A model generated the notes under the pieces. The model was not told where the DNA came from and ran no database searches. It was given only the letters and a program-made list of their open reading frames with translations. Shown here one piece after another: positions 9,953-18,563 of a stretch of DNA of 64,000 nt. This DNA comes from an uncultured Clostridia bacterium. Its GTDB lineage: Bacteria; Bacillota; Clostridia; Christensenellales; UBA1242. How positions within the stretch are numbered: position 1 is the stretch's first letter; each line of letters starts with the position of its first letter. Position numbers and translations under genes: made by a program. The DNA is taken from positions 1-64,000 of the forward strand of contig CAKVLG010000002.1 of assembly GCA_934756675.1 (NCBI GenBank), read 5' to 3'.

Positions 9953-12529
9953 ATGAGTGATAATGATGAAATTCTTGGCAGCGGCAACGAAAATTTTGAT
10001 TTAGGTGCACTTGATACCGAAATCGAAAACCAAGTTCAAGGTGCAACTGAACAAGAAAAGAAAGAGAATAAAAAGAAACTAAAAGAACAAATCTTAGTTT
10101 CGGCAGGTCTTGGTAAAAATGTTTTAGAAAAAAACATTGATGTTGTTATGCACGAAAGCATGATGCCTTACTCTGAACATGTTATTATGGATAGAGCTCT
10201 GCCACGTGTTGAAGATGGTTTAAAACCTTGTCAAAGACGTATTTTGTATTCTATGTATGAACTTGGCTTGTCACCAGATAAACCATTTAGAAAATGTGCG
10301 AAAATTGTCGGTGATGTTCTTGGACGTTACCACCCACATGGTGACTCTTCGGTTTATGGGGCACTTGTGCGTATGGCTCAAGACTTTAACATGAAAGAGT
10401 GCTTGGTTGACGGCCATGGTAACTTTGGTTCGATAGATGGTGATGGGGCTGCGGCGTATAGATATACCGAAGCGCGACTTTCACCAATAGCACTCGAATT
10501 GTTGCGTGATATTGATAAAGATACAGTTCGTTGGCAACTTAACTTTGATGATACACTTGAAGAACCAGTTACTTTGCCTTGCAGATTTCCAAACTTGCTT
10601 GTAAATGGCGCAAACGGTATTGCAGTTGGCTTGGCAACAAACATTCCAACACATAACCTAAACGAAGCAATTAGTGCATGTATTGCACTTATTGATAACC
10701 CAGACTTAAGTTTGGAAGAATTGATGAAACACATCAAAGGTCCAGATTTTCCAACAGGTGGCTACATTATTGCTGGGGAAGAGTTGAAACAAGCGTACAA
10801 AACTGGTAAAGGTAAGATTATTTTGCGTGCGCGTATGCATGTCGAAGGTAAAGGTGAAGACAAGCAAAACATTGTTATAGACGAAATTCCATATCAAGTT
10901 AACAAGGCTGCACTTTTGCAAAAAATTGCTGACTTGCGTGATTCTAAAAAGGATATACTTGGCGGAATTTATGAAGTTTGCGACGAGTCTGACCGTAATG
11001 GTATGCGTGCCGTTATTCGTATTAAAAAAGATGCTGATGCAAATAGTATTATCAATTATTTATTGAAGTACACAGACCTTCAAACTTCATTTGGTATTAA
11101 TATGGTTGTTATTGCAGATGGTAAGCCTCAACAACTTGGGTTAAAAGAAATTTTAACATATTATGTTAACTATCAACGCGATGTTGTTTATAGAAGAACT
11201 AAGTTCGATTTAGATCAGGCAAAAGAACGTCAACATATTTTGCAAGGCTTAGTTATAGCTGTTAGAAATATTGATGAAGTTGTTGCAATTATCAAAAAAT
11301 CTAATTCGTCAAGCGAAGCAAAAGTAAGACTTCGTGAACGCTTTGATTTGTCGGATAGGCAAGCTCAAGCAATTCTTGATATGCGTCTTGCTAGACTCAC
11401 AAGTCTTGAAATTATTAAGCTCGAAACAGAACTTTTGGAAATTGAAGAATTAATCCGCAAGCTTTCGGTTATCGTGGCTTCAAAAAAGGCACAGTTTGAC
11501 GTTGTTAAAGATGAGCTTTTGGATATTCGCAAAAAATATAAAGAAGCAAGAAAGTCAGAAATTATTGCTTCTGTCGATGAATATTCTGTTACAAGTAGCA
11601 ACACAACAAGACCAACAGAAAACATTGTTGTTACACTTGCAGAAAATGGCAACGTTAAAAGTATGACAGCTCGCCATGTTGCTGGTACAAGCCGCGCATG
11701 GGCAGATAGGTCTGGTGTTCATGAAGCATACACAGACATGTTACAAACAACCACTGCTGCAAACTTGTTATTTATAACAAACCTTGGCAATGTCCACAAA
11801 ATGGAAGCGGCACTTATTCCAGATTGCAAGTGGCATGATAAGGGAATTCCTTTTGAAAAGATTGTTCCAACAATTGCAAAAGGTGAAAAACCAGTCAAGG
11901 TTCTTGAACTTCCAGAAGATACAGCTGGAAAACCAGACTTATTGTTCTTCACTCGCGATGGTATGATAAAGAAATCTGCCATGAGCGAATATTCTGTTAA
12001 CAAAACCACATTTGTTGGCGTTAAACTTAAAGAAGGTGATGAACTTATTAATGTTGAGCTCGACAAACCAGATACAACACTTTTGTTTATAAGTGAACAA
12101 GGCATGGCACTCAATTGCGAAAAGACAGATATTCCACTTCAAGGTAGAGTTTCTGGTGGCGTTAAAGGTATGATGCTTGGCGATATGGACAAAGTTGTGT
12201 TTGTATCGCAAATCGAAAAGAATAGCAATGTTATTCTTGCTAGCAACACGGCTTATGCTAAATGTGTTATGACTGGCGAAATTGATGTTTTGGCAAGATA
12301 TAGAAAAGGTGTTAAAATATTTGACTTAAAGGGTGAAAAGTCTAGCGGTACAAAGGTTGTTGGTGCTGGCTTAAAACTTAATGAAAACACAGATGTTGTG
12401 TTTATTATGGAAACGGGCGAAACGGCTTGTTTGCAAGCAAAAGCAATTTCAGAAGATACACGAACAAGCAAAGGGTCGAAAGTAAGCGTAGAAGATAAGC
12501 AAGTATCGAAAATTGTTGTTCGCAACTAA
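9953..12529 (+). CDS. Type IIA DNA topoisomerase subunit A (GyrA/ParC family)
   Basis: This is the DNA breakage-reunion subunit, partner of the upstream B subunit. An unusual acidic/lysine-rich extension of about 55 residues comes first, followed by a complete winged-helix/tower core. The core contains PRVEDGLKPCQRRILY, YHPHGDSSVYGALVRMAQ and the catalytic Tyr171 in AAAYRYTEARL. The C-terminal half (about residue 540 on) holds beta-pinwheel-like repeats such as LLFITNLGNVHKM and LLFFTRDGMIKKS. I find no GyrA-box (QRRGGKG), the motif needed for DNA wrapping by true gyrase. The position of the usual acidic residue in the quinolone region is Gly136. Both points favour a ParC-like or second-gyrase paralogue. 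A ribosome site (CGGAGAG) precedes the ATG. Confidence 0.92.
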   Translation: MSDNDEILGSGNENFDLGALDTEIENQVQGATEQEKKENKKKLKEQILVSAGLGKNVLEKNIDVVMHESMMPYSEHVIMDRALPRVEDGLKPCQRRILYSMYELGLSPDKPFRKCAKIVGDVLGRYHPHGDSSVYGALVRMAQDFNMKECLVDGHGNFGSIDGDGAAAYRYTEARLSPIALELLRDIDKDTVRWQLNFDDTLEEPVTLPCRFPNLLVNGANGIAVGLATNIPTHNLNEAISACIALIDNPDLSLEELMKHIKGPDFPTGGYIIAGEELKQAYKTGKGKIILRARMHVEGKGEDKQNIVIDEIPYQVNKAALLQKIADLRDSKKDILGGIYEVCDESDRNGMRAVIRIKKDADANSIINYLLKYTDLQTSFGINMVVIADGKPQQLGLKEILTYYVNYQRDVVYRRTKFDLDQAKERQHILQGLVIAVRNIDEVVAIIKKSNSSSEAKVRLRERFDLSDRQAQAILDMRLARLTSLEIIKLETELLEIEELIRKLSVIVASKKAQFDVVKDELLDIRKKYKEARKSEIIASVDEYSVTSSNTTRPTENIVVTLAENGNVKSMTARHVAGTSRAWADRSGVHEAYTDMLQTTTAANLLFITNLGNVHKMEAALIPDCKWHDKGIPFEKIVPTIAKGEKPVKVLELPEDTAGKPDLLFFTRDGMIKKSAMSEYSVNKTTFVGVKLKEGDELINVELDKPDTTLLFISEQGMALNCEKTDIPLQGRVSGGVKGMMLGDMDKVVFVSQIEKNSNVILASNTAYAKCVMTGEIDVLARYRKGVKIFDLKGEKSSGTKVVGAGLKLNENTDVVFIMETGETACLQAKAISEDTRTSKGSKVSVEDKQVSKIVVRN

Positions 12530-12538
12530 TAAAAAAAT

Positions 12539-12563
12539 AAAGCGGGTAAACCCCGCTTTTTTA
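12539..12563 (+). terminator. Terminator of the topoisomerase operon
   Basis: AAGCGGG-TAAAC-CCCGCTT followed by TTTT, 10 bases after the stop codon. Confidence 0.85.
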
Positions 12564-12564
12564 T

Positions 12565-12593
12565 TTGCTTTTAGTCTTTTATGTTGTTATAAT
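12565..12593 (+). promoter_or_regulatory. Promoter of the acidic membrane-protein gene
   Basis: TTGCTT (12565-12570), a 17-base spacer and TATAAT (12588-12593). Confidence 0.65.
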
Positions 12594-12613
12594 ATTTTTA
12601 TATAAGTAGGAGA

Positions 12614-14530
12614 ATGTCTTTCTTTATGTCTGAATATGAAGATCCAAATGTAAACAATGAAGGTTCAAATAAAGAAAAGAAACCACAGGTTTCTTCGATT
12701 TCCGCTGAAGAATTGGCAGCCGCAATGGGCGTTGATGTTGAAGATTATAAGTCTGGAAAAACTAATACTCAAAAAATCGAAATTCAACCAATAAAAAGCC
12801 AAGAAAAGTCAGTTAGTGAAAAAAACAGAAATAAAGAAACTGTTGAGATAGCAGACGAAATAGAAAAAATCATTAAACAAACTGAAAGCTCAGCTGACGC
12901 AGAAAAACAAAACAATACTAAAGAAGATCAAACCGAAGATGACAAAGAGCTTGAAGACGTTGATTTTGACAATTATTTTAAAAAAATATTAAGAGAAGCG
13001 GAACAAGAATCTAACAATGAACAGAGTTCAGCAGCAGAAGATGGCAGCAGCAATGCTACACAAACTGTAACAAATAATGAACAAACTAATAATGATGTTT
13101 CTGGCGAAGACTCTGAAACACCAGTAACAATAGGTGAGATTGAAATTAACCCGCAAAGTGAAGAAAAAAATGAGCCACAAATTGAAATTGCAGAAGATCA
13201 AAACAACCACCAGGGTGCAAGTGTAGAAACTGAAAGTATTTCGCAAGGTGAAACATCTCAAGGTAATAAGTCGGAAGATTTAGTTGCTGGTCAAACTCAT
13301 GATGATTTGGTTGCGAAAGAAATGCTAGCTGAAGAGCAAACAGTAACAGAAAATGTGCAGAGTAAGAATGATGAAAATAGTCATGTTAGTGCAATTTCTG
13401 CTGAAGAGCTTGCAGCTACAAAAGCTGCTTTAGATAACGTTAAAGTTTCGGGTGAACAATATAGTAATGTTACGCCTATTACAGAACAAGAGATTAAAAG
13501 TGCAAAAAACACAGAAACTGCTAACAATGATGAAGAAGATTATTTATCTGGCGAGAATGGAACGCTAGATGTTCCAGAAGATATGCTCAGCTCAAAGCAA
13601 GACAAAGAAGATGAAGAAAAACGTCGCCGAGACGAAGAAATGCTTTCGAAACTTGATGATGAGACAAGGCGTGAATACGAAGAACTTGCTAAAAAGTATT
13701 CGTACAATCCAATTGACGAAAACGATTCAACAGAATTAAAAACAGAAAATGTTGGTGGATATGATAAAGAATTCGATTTTTCTAAACGTACAGACATTAA
13801 AAAAGTATCGTTAAAAGGTAGTAAAAAGCCGCTCATTATAACATTAATTGCACTTGCGATTGTTATTGCTTTTGTTTCACCGCTTGTTATTTTATATTTT
13901 ATGACAAGACAACCTGTTGTCGTTTTAAACTCACTTACCATTAGCGAAGATGTTGTTTGGCAATATGGTGGTGATAAACTAGATTTGACGAATGTGTCTT
14001 TGCTTGCTTCATATTCAGATGGAACGCAAAAATATATCTATTGTTCATATGAAAATATCTCTGAAATGTCAGCAAACATTACAGATGAATATATTTTGCC
14101 AAACATTGATGGTAGCGTTGTTGTATATTTTGCGCATGATGGCAAAAGTGAAAAATTAACAATCAATATAATTAAACTCAATGCTGGCGATATTTCGGGG
14201 CATGTGTTTGGAAACAAACAACTAAAAACAAATGAATTGTTTGATATATCTAATATTTTGTTGTTAAGGGAATATTCGGCTAGTAGTGTTCAAGAGAATT
14301 TACCAGGAAGCTTTACAAAAACATTCTCAGCTAGCGACTATGAATTGGTAGATTTTGTTATTAGTGATGGCACGTATTCAGAAACGCAAACATATAGCCA
14401 AATAAAAACAAGTGGCGGGTTTGTGTTTGACGCTGCTGGAACATATACTATTACCATTACATATGGTGTTGGAACAAGTAAAATAACAATTACAAGTTTT
14501 GAACTTGTTGTAACGGAAGTAACAGAATAA
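12614..14530 (+). CDS. Membrane protein with long acidic cytoplasmic half and extracellular Ig-like half
   Basis: I do not recognise the gene. The 638-residue product has about 400 residues of acidic, low-complexity, probably disordered sequence rich in E, N, Q, S and T. A single transmembrane helix lies at about 406-430 (LIITLIALAIVIAFVSPLV), preceded by a lysine-rich stretch, which predicts N-in topology. The outer part of about 205 residues is beta-rich and looks like two Ig-like domains. The motif ISAEELAA occurs twice in the cytoplasmic half (about residues 29-36 and 261-268). The start is uncertain: the ribosome site TAGGAG is one base from the ATG at 12614 and 13 bases from an in-frame ATG at 12626. 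Its own promoter and terminator flank it. Confidence 0.7.
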   Translation: MSFFMSEYEDPNVNNEGSNKEKKPQVSSISAEELAAAMGVDVEDYKSGKTNTQKIEIQPIKSQEKSVSEKNRNKETVEIADEIEKIIKQTESSADAEKQNNTKEDQTEDDKELEDVDFDNYFKKILREAEQESNNEQSSAAEDGSSNATQTVTNNEQTNNDVSGEDSETPVTIGEIEINPQSEEKNEPQIEIAEDQNNHQGASVETESISQGETSQGNKSEDLVAGQTHDDLVAKEMLAEEQTVTENVQSKNDENSHVSAISAEELAATKAALDNVKVSGEQYSNVTPITEQEIKSAKNTETANNDEEDYLSGENGTLDVPEDMLSSKQDKEDEEKRRRDEEMLSKLDDETRREYEELAKKYSYNPIDENDSTELKTENVGGYDKEFDFSKRTDIKKVSLKGSKKPLIITLIALAIVIAFVSPLVILYFMTRQPVVVLNSLTISEDVVWQYGGDKLDLTNVSLLASYSDGTQKYIYCSYENISEMSANITDEYILPNIDGSVVVYFAHDGKSEKLTINIIKLNAGDISGHVFGNKQLKTNELFDISNILLLREYSASSVQENLPGSFTKTFSASDYELVDFVISDGTYSETQTYSQIKTSGGFVFDAAGTYTITITYGVGTSKITITSFELVVTEVTE

Positions 14531-14532
14531 AA

Positions 14533-14560
14533 AGTACCCCCTAAATGGGGTATTTTTTTT
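14533..14560 (+). terminator. Terminator after the acidic membrane-protein gene
   Basis: TACCCC-CTAAAT-GGGGTA followed by eight T. Confidence 0.85.
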
Positions 14561-14610
14561 ATGCACTAAAATGAATAAAACAAAAACCACACTCATAATA
14601 TATAAAAGGG

Positions 14611-14617
14611 TTCGACA
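14611..14617 (-). promoter_or_regulatory. Candidate Spo0A box upstream of the PdaB-like gene
   Basis: TTCGACA on the plus strand reads TGTCGAA on the minus strand, the core of the 0A box. It lies 29 bases upstream of the -35 box of a gene from a sporulation-linked family. A 7-base match can arise by chance. Confidence 0.3.
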
Positions 14618-14645
14618 TTTCTCGGAATATATAATACAATGAGAT

Positions 14646-14674
14646 TTGCTACAAAATAACCTTAAGTGTATAAT
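14646..14674 (+). promoter_or_regulatory. Promoter of the PdaB-like gene
   Basis: TTGCTA (14646-14651), a 17-base spacer and TATAAT (14669-14674). AAGGAG follows at 14676. Confidence 0.65.
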
Positions 14675-14691
14675 AAAGGAGTGGTTACGAG

Positions 14692-15474
14692 ATGAAAATA
14701 GTAGCTTTTAAGCTAAAAACAATAAGAATTGCTATCACATTATCGTTAGTGGTTCTGCTTCTCTCGATTTTTACATTAAGCATAAACGCTGAAACTATTT
14801 ACTTTGGTTACAGTGACAGAAAAGTACCTATCTACAGTGTTGATACAGGTGATGAAAAACTAGTTGCATTATCCTTTGACGCCGCATGGGGTGCAGACAA
14901 AACAAGTGATATCATAAAAATACTAAAAGACAACGATGTAGGTGGAACGTTTTTCCTTGTTGGTTTTTGGAGCGAAAAATACCAAGACAAAATTAAGGAA
15001 ATTTCTGATGCTGGGCTTGACATTGGCACGCATTCGAATACTCACCCAAAAATGAGTACGCTTTCGGAATCTCAAATTATTTCAGAATTATCAGTTTCTT
15101 GTGATTTAATTAAGAACGTAACTGGAAAACCAGTTAGATTTTTCAGACCGCCTTATGGGGATTATAATAATCTTTTGCTTCAGTCAGCGTCTGGGCTTGG
15201 ACTTCAAACAATTCAATGGAGTGTAGACTCGCTCGATTGGAAAGGTTTGTCAAGCGCACAAATTTTGGCTAGAGTAAAAGCTGGTATACATCCGGGAGCT
15301 ATTGTGCTTTTCCACAATAACGCCGACCATATTGTCGAAGCTTTGCCGCAAATTATTGCGTTCTTAAAACAAGAAGGTTATAAATGTGTTAAAATGAGTG
15401 ATTTAGTTATGCAAAGTGATTACACGATAGATGTTAACGGAAAACAAATAAGTACTAAGGGAAATAAAAATTAA
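14692..15474 (+). CDS. PdaB-like polysaccharide deacetylase (NodB domain)
   Basis: NodB-domain enzymes remove acetyl groups from peptidoglycan or other amino-sugar polymers outside the membrane. The 260-residue protein has an N-terminal hydrophobic anchor or signal (about residues 12-31). The NodB motifs follow: LSFDAAWGA (the PdaB-type version of TFDDGP), THSNTHP with both metal His, RPPYGD, WSVDSLDW and a late LFHN. The FD..WG form and SVDSLDW are characteristic of the PdaB family, which acts in spore cortex maturation. The ribosome site is AAGGAG, 10 bases from the ATG. A candidate Spo0A box lies upstream. The SSB-like gene follows after 24 bases, so the two may be co-transcribed. Confidence 0.85.
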   Translation: MKIVAFKLKTIRIAITLSLVVLLLSIFTLSINAETIYFGYSDRKVPIYSVDTGDEKLVALSFDAAWGADKTSDIIKILKDNDVGGTFFLVGFWSEKYQDKIKEISDAGLDIGTHSNTHPKMSTLSESQIISELSVSCDLIKNVTGKPVRFFRPPYGDYNNLLLQSASGLGLQTIQWSVDSLDWKGLSSAQILARVKAGIHPGAIVLFHNNADHIVEALPQIIAFLKQEGYKCVKMSDLVMQSDYTIDVNGKQISTKGNKN

Positions 15475-15498
15475 TTTATATTAACTTGGAGAAATATC

Positions 15499-16191
15499 AT
15501 GAGCAACTTCTCAGATAAAAATAACATGGTTATTCTCAAAGGAAAAATCGTGAATGATCCAGTTTTCTCTCATTCATGCATGGGTGAAAATTTTCAGGAG
15601 GTTATTCTTGAAATAGAAAGATTGTCTGGTGAATGTGACTATATACCACTCACAATTTCCAGCCGTCTTAACGAAAAAATTACTAAAGGTAAGACTATTG
15701 GTGTTTTTGGAAATTTTAGAAGTTATAATAAAATCGAAAACGGTAAAAGTAAACTTGTTTTAACTGTTTTTGTACGTGAATTTATCAACCCTGACGAGAT
15801 TGAAAATTCTAATCAAATATCAGTTACGGGGTACATTTGCAAAACGCCAATTTATCGTACTACGCCTTTTGGTAGGGAAATTTGCGATTTGATAATTGCT
15901 GTCAATCGCGGTTACAATAAAAGTGATTACTTGCCTGCTATTGCGTGGGGAAGAAATGCTAAATTTGTATCAAACAGCGTTGTTGGTGACAAAGTTGAGC
16001 TTTGCGGCAGAATTCAAAGTAGAAATTATCAAAAGAAACTTGAAGATGGTACTGTTGAAAATAGAACGGCTTATGAAGTGTCTATCACAACTTTATCACT
16101 TGCAGAAAACAACCAAGTGTATGAATGTAAATCTCATCAATTCACGCAAGATGAATATAATCCGGGAGAAGTATGCTTCGTAACTTGTTAA
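15499..16191 (+). CDS. SSB-like protein with two OB folds
   Basis: The 230-residue protein appears to hold two OB-type domains. The first, about residues 8-100, begins MVILKGKIVNDPVF and includes the SRLNEKITKGKTIGVFGNF strand-turn. The second, about 106-205, begins ISVTGYICKTPIYRTTPFGREICDLIIAVNR and continues YLPAIAWGRNAKF, then VGDKVELCGRIQSRNY. The second domain follows the classical SSB plan (strand, xPxxR, G.x.C.F.IAV.R, W..AE, G..V.V.GRIQ.R). It lacks the acidic C-terminal tail of SsbA. It most likely binds single-stranded DNA, but the partner process is unknown. The start is supported by GGAGA 8 bases upstream, and a strong terminator follows. Confidence 0.75.
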   Translation: MSNFSDKNNMVILKGKIVNDPVFSHSCMGENFQEVILEIERLSGECDYIPLTISSRLNEKITKGKTIGVFGNFRSYNKIENGKSKLVLTVFVREFINPDEIENSNQISVTGYICKTPIYRTTPFGREICDLIIAVNRGYNKSDYLPAIAWGRNAKFVSNSVVGDKVELCGRIQSRNYQKKLEDGTVENRTAYEVSITTLSLAENNQVYECKSHQFTQDEYNPGEVCFVTC

Positions 16192-16209
16192 TAATAAATC
16201 TTGGTGCTA

Positions 16210-16240
16210 AAAAACAACAGTGAAAACTGTTGTTTTTTTC
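16210..16240 (+). terminator. Terminator after the SSB-like gene
   Basis: AAAACAACAGT-GAAA-ACTGTTGTTTT with a GNRA loop and T tail. Confidence 0.9.
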
Positions 16241-16246
16241 TTTTAA

Positions 16247-16275
16247 TTGACAAACAATTTTGTGTGTGCTAGACT
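16247..16275 (+). promoter_or_regulatory. Promoter of gltX
   Basis: A perfect -35 TTGACA (16247-16252), a 17-base spacer and TAGACT (16270-16275). Confidence 0.7.
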
Positions 16276-16294
16276 TAGCAAAAGAGGTAGTAAA

Positions 16295-17752
16295 ATGGAT
16301 AAAAATGTAAGAACTAGATTTGCTCCAAGTCCAACAGGATTTATGCATGTTGGCAATTTGCGTACAGCACTTTACGCTTATTTATATGCAAAGCACGAAG
16401 GTGGCAAATTTATTTTAAGAATAGAAGATACAGACCAAAAACGCTATGTAGAAGGCGCAACCGATGTTATTTATAACACGCTTAAAACAACAGGCATGAA
16501 CTGGGACGAAGGTCCAGATATTGGCGGAAATTATGGTTCGTATGTCCAAAGTGAAAGAAAAGATTTATATAAAAAATATGCCGAAGAACTTGTTAAAACG
16601 GGTCATGCATATTATTGTTTTTGTGCTGGAACGCATGAAGAACACGAAAGTGAGTCTGATGAAGAACATACAACTTATGGATACAATAGAAAATGTCGCA
16701 ACTTATCGCCAGAAGAAGTTAAAGCAAAACTGAAAAGTGGTGAAAGTTATGTTATTAGGCAAAAAATTCCACTAGAAGGCACAACAACTTTCCACGATGA
16801 AGTGTATGGTGATATAACAGTGAATAATGACACACTGGACGACCAAATCTTGTTAAAGAGTGACGGACTTCCAACATATAACTTTGCTAACGTTGTTGAT
16901 GACCACTTGATGAAAATTTCACACGTTATGCGTGGTAGAGAATATATTTCATCAACTCCAAAATATCAATTGTTATATGAGGCATTTGGTTGGACTCCAC
17001 CAAAGACTGTTCACTTGTCTTTGATCATGGGGCAAAATCCAGACGGAACAATCTCTAAACTTTCAAAAAGACATGGATCAACAACCTTCGATAAGTTAAT
17101 GGCTGATGGATATTTGCAAGAAGCTGTCATTAATTATATAGCTCTTCTTGGTTGGAGTCCAAAAGATGACAGGGAATTCTTTACGCTAGAAGAAATGGCA
17201 GAAGTCTTTTCAATTGATGGTATCGTAAAAAGTAATGCCGTGTTTGACTATAACAAGCTTGCTTGGATGAATAGTGAATATATAAAGAAAATGCCATTTG
17301 ATAAATTCGTGGCATATGCAAAAGACTTTATTGATAATTCAAATAAATATGTTGCTGGTCACAAAGAGCTTGCTTGCAGTTTAGCACAATCTCGTATCAA
17401 TAAATTCTCAGATATCAATGATTTGTTTAAATTCTTGGAAGAATATAACGATTTTAATTTGGAAATGCTTTGCAACAAAAAAAATAAAGTTACAATAGAA
17501 GGAGCAAAACTTGCACTTATTGATTTGATTCCAGAACTCGAAAATTTACAAACTTGGAACTGTGAAGAAATTAATAACTTACTTATGAATTATGCAACAG
17601 AAAAACAAGTTAAAGTTGGCTATCCAATGTGGGTGATAAGAATAGCTGCAACAGCTAGTACGGTTACTCCTGGCGGTGCAGGTGAGATGCTTGAACTACT
17701 CGGTAAAGATGAAACAATCAAGAGATTAAAAGCAACTTTAAATAGATTATAA
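16295..17752 (+). CDS. gltX: Glutamate-tRNA ligase
   Basis: GltX charges tRNA-Glu, and in many Bacillota tRNA-Gln as well, with glutamate. I chose the ATG at 16295 because AGAGGT lies 6 bases upstream; the open frame extends to 16247 but overlaps the promoter. The 485-residue class I synthetase shows the HIGH-type motif in FAPSPTGFMHVGNLRTAL, the ILRIEDTDQKRY segment, a Cys/His-rich insertion from CFCAGTHEEHE to the Cys of NRKCRNL, the region GLPTYNFANVVDDHLMKI, and KLSKRHG as the KMSKS motif. Length and order match bacterial GltX. It appears to be monocistronic with its own promoter and terminator. Confidence 0.95.
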   Translation: MDKNVRTRFAPSPTGFMHVGNLRTALYAYLYAKHEGGKFILRIEDTDQKRYVEGATDVIYNTLKTTGMNWDEGPDIGGNYGSYVQSERKDLYKKYAEELVKTGHAYYCFCAGTHEEHESESDEEHTTYGYNRKCRNLSPEEVKAKLKSGESYVIRQKIPLEGTTTFHDEVYGDITVNNDTLDDQILLKSDGLPTYNFANVVDDHLMKISHVMRGREYISSTPKYQLLYEAFGWTPPKTVHLSLIMGQNPDGTISKLSKRHGSTTFDKLMADGYLQEAVINYIALLGWSPKDDREFFTLEEMAEVFSIDGIVKSNAVFDYNKLAWMNSEYIKKMPFDKFVAYAKDFIDNSNKYVAGHKELACSLAQSRINKFSDINDLFKFLEEYNDFNLEMLCNKKNKVTIEGAKLALIDLIPELENLQTWNCEEINNLLMNYATEKQVKVGYPMWVIRIAATASTVTPGGAGEMLELLGKDETIKRLKATLNRL

Positions 17753-17779
17753 AATATTATTAATTGCAAAAATAAACTA

Positions 17780-17806
17780 AAAAACCACCAATTTTGGTGG
17801 TTTTTT
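17780..17806 (+). terminator. Terminator after gltX
   Basis: AAAACCACCA-ATTT-TGGTGGTTTT followed by T. Confidence 0.88.
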
Positions 17807-17844
17807 CATGTTTATAATCAAAATTTTGCGGTTTTTATAAAAAT

Positions 17845-18339
17845 TTACAATTGTATAATTTGAAGTCCTTTTTTCTTTGCTATGTTAACAGTGTTGGCTG
17901 TTCCGCCAACATGTGAAAGCAAATAACATACCAAAACAGAAGAGTTCTCGACCATATATTTGTTGCGAATAATGGTGCAACCGTTAAAATATTCACCATT
18001 GCTGGCGATATAAATATCGTCACAATTTTTAAGAATTTTGCTATACAATTCCTTATTCTTTTCGGTATAATACATAGATTGCTTTTTGTAAGGCAAGCAT
18101 GCGATGATTTTTATATTATATCCTTGATTTTTTAGGTTGTTTAGAATTTCTGCTGCATATAAATCAAAGCCTTCTGCCATACCATTATAAAATGTATTAT
18201 AGCCATTATTAATTAAACTTAGAATTGTTGTTTTTAGTTTTTCTTTTAACTCTTTGCATTGTTTGTGGTTTTCATTATAGCCCCAAATTAATGATTTTGG
18301 TCGGTGTCCAGAAAAACATACACTTTTAAATTTATCCAA
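17845..18339 (-). CDS. SLOG-family protein (YpsA/DUF1273-like)
   Basis: The 164-residue Rossmann-like protein begins with VCFSGHRP (residues 7-14) and contains YNGMAEGFDLYAAEIL and a late RNKYMVENSSVLVCYL. These are the conserved nucleotide-binding features of SLOG-superfamily proteins related to B. subtilis YpsA. SLOG domains are thought to bind nucleotides or nucleotide-derived ligands; no enzymatic activity is established for this branch. The minus-strand gene converges on gltX and stands alone. The ribosome site (TGGAGT, upstream of 18339) is acceptable. The function is unknown beyond the family. Confidence 0.72.
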   Translation of the reverse strand: MDKFKSVCFSGHRPKSLIWGYNENHKQCKELKEKLKTTILSLINNGYNTFYNGMAEGFDLYAAEILNNLKNQGYNIKIIACLPYKKQSMYYTEKNKELYSKILKNCDDIYIASNGEYFNGCTIIRNKYMVENSSVLVCYLLSHVGGTANTVNIAKKKGLQIIQL

Positions 18340-18563
18340 ATTTTACTCCATTTTTATATAATTTTACATTAAAATTGCGTTTGTTTTGCGTTTTTTTGTA
18401 AAAACTTAAAACGTCTGCACTTGCCATGTATTTACAGATATAATAATATCAATTATTGCAGAAAATGGCAAACGATTTTTTGTTTTTACCAAAATTGTAA
18501 ATGACTTAAATTTGTTTGCTGTAATTTTTTATTTATGATAATATATTTTTATAGGGGGATATT

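Noticed and set aside
10340..10365. Quinolone-resistance mutation (Gly at the usual Asp/Glu position of GyrA)
   Set aside because: ParC-like or second-gyrase proteins of related bacteria can carry Gly here naturally, and the subunit also lacks the GyrA box, so no acquired resistance can be claimed.
16247..16294. Upstream extension of gltX
   Set aside because: It begins on the -35 box TTGACA itself; the ATG at 16295 has the ribosome site.
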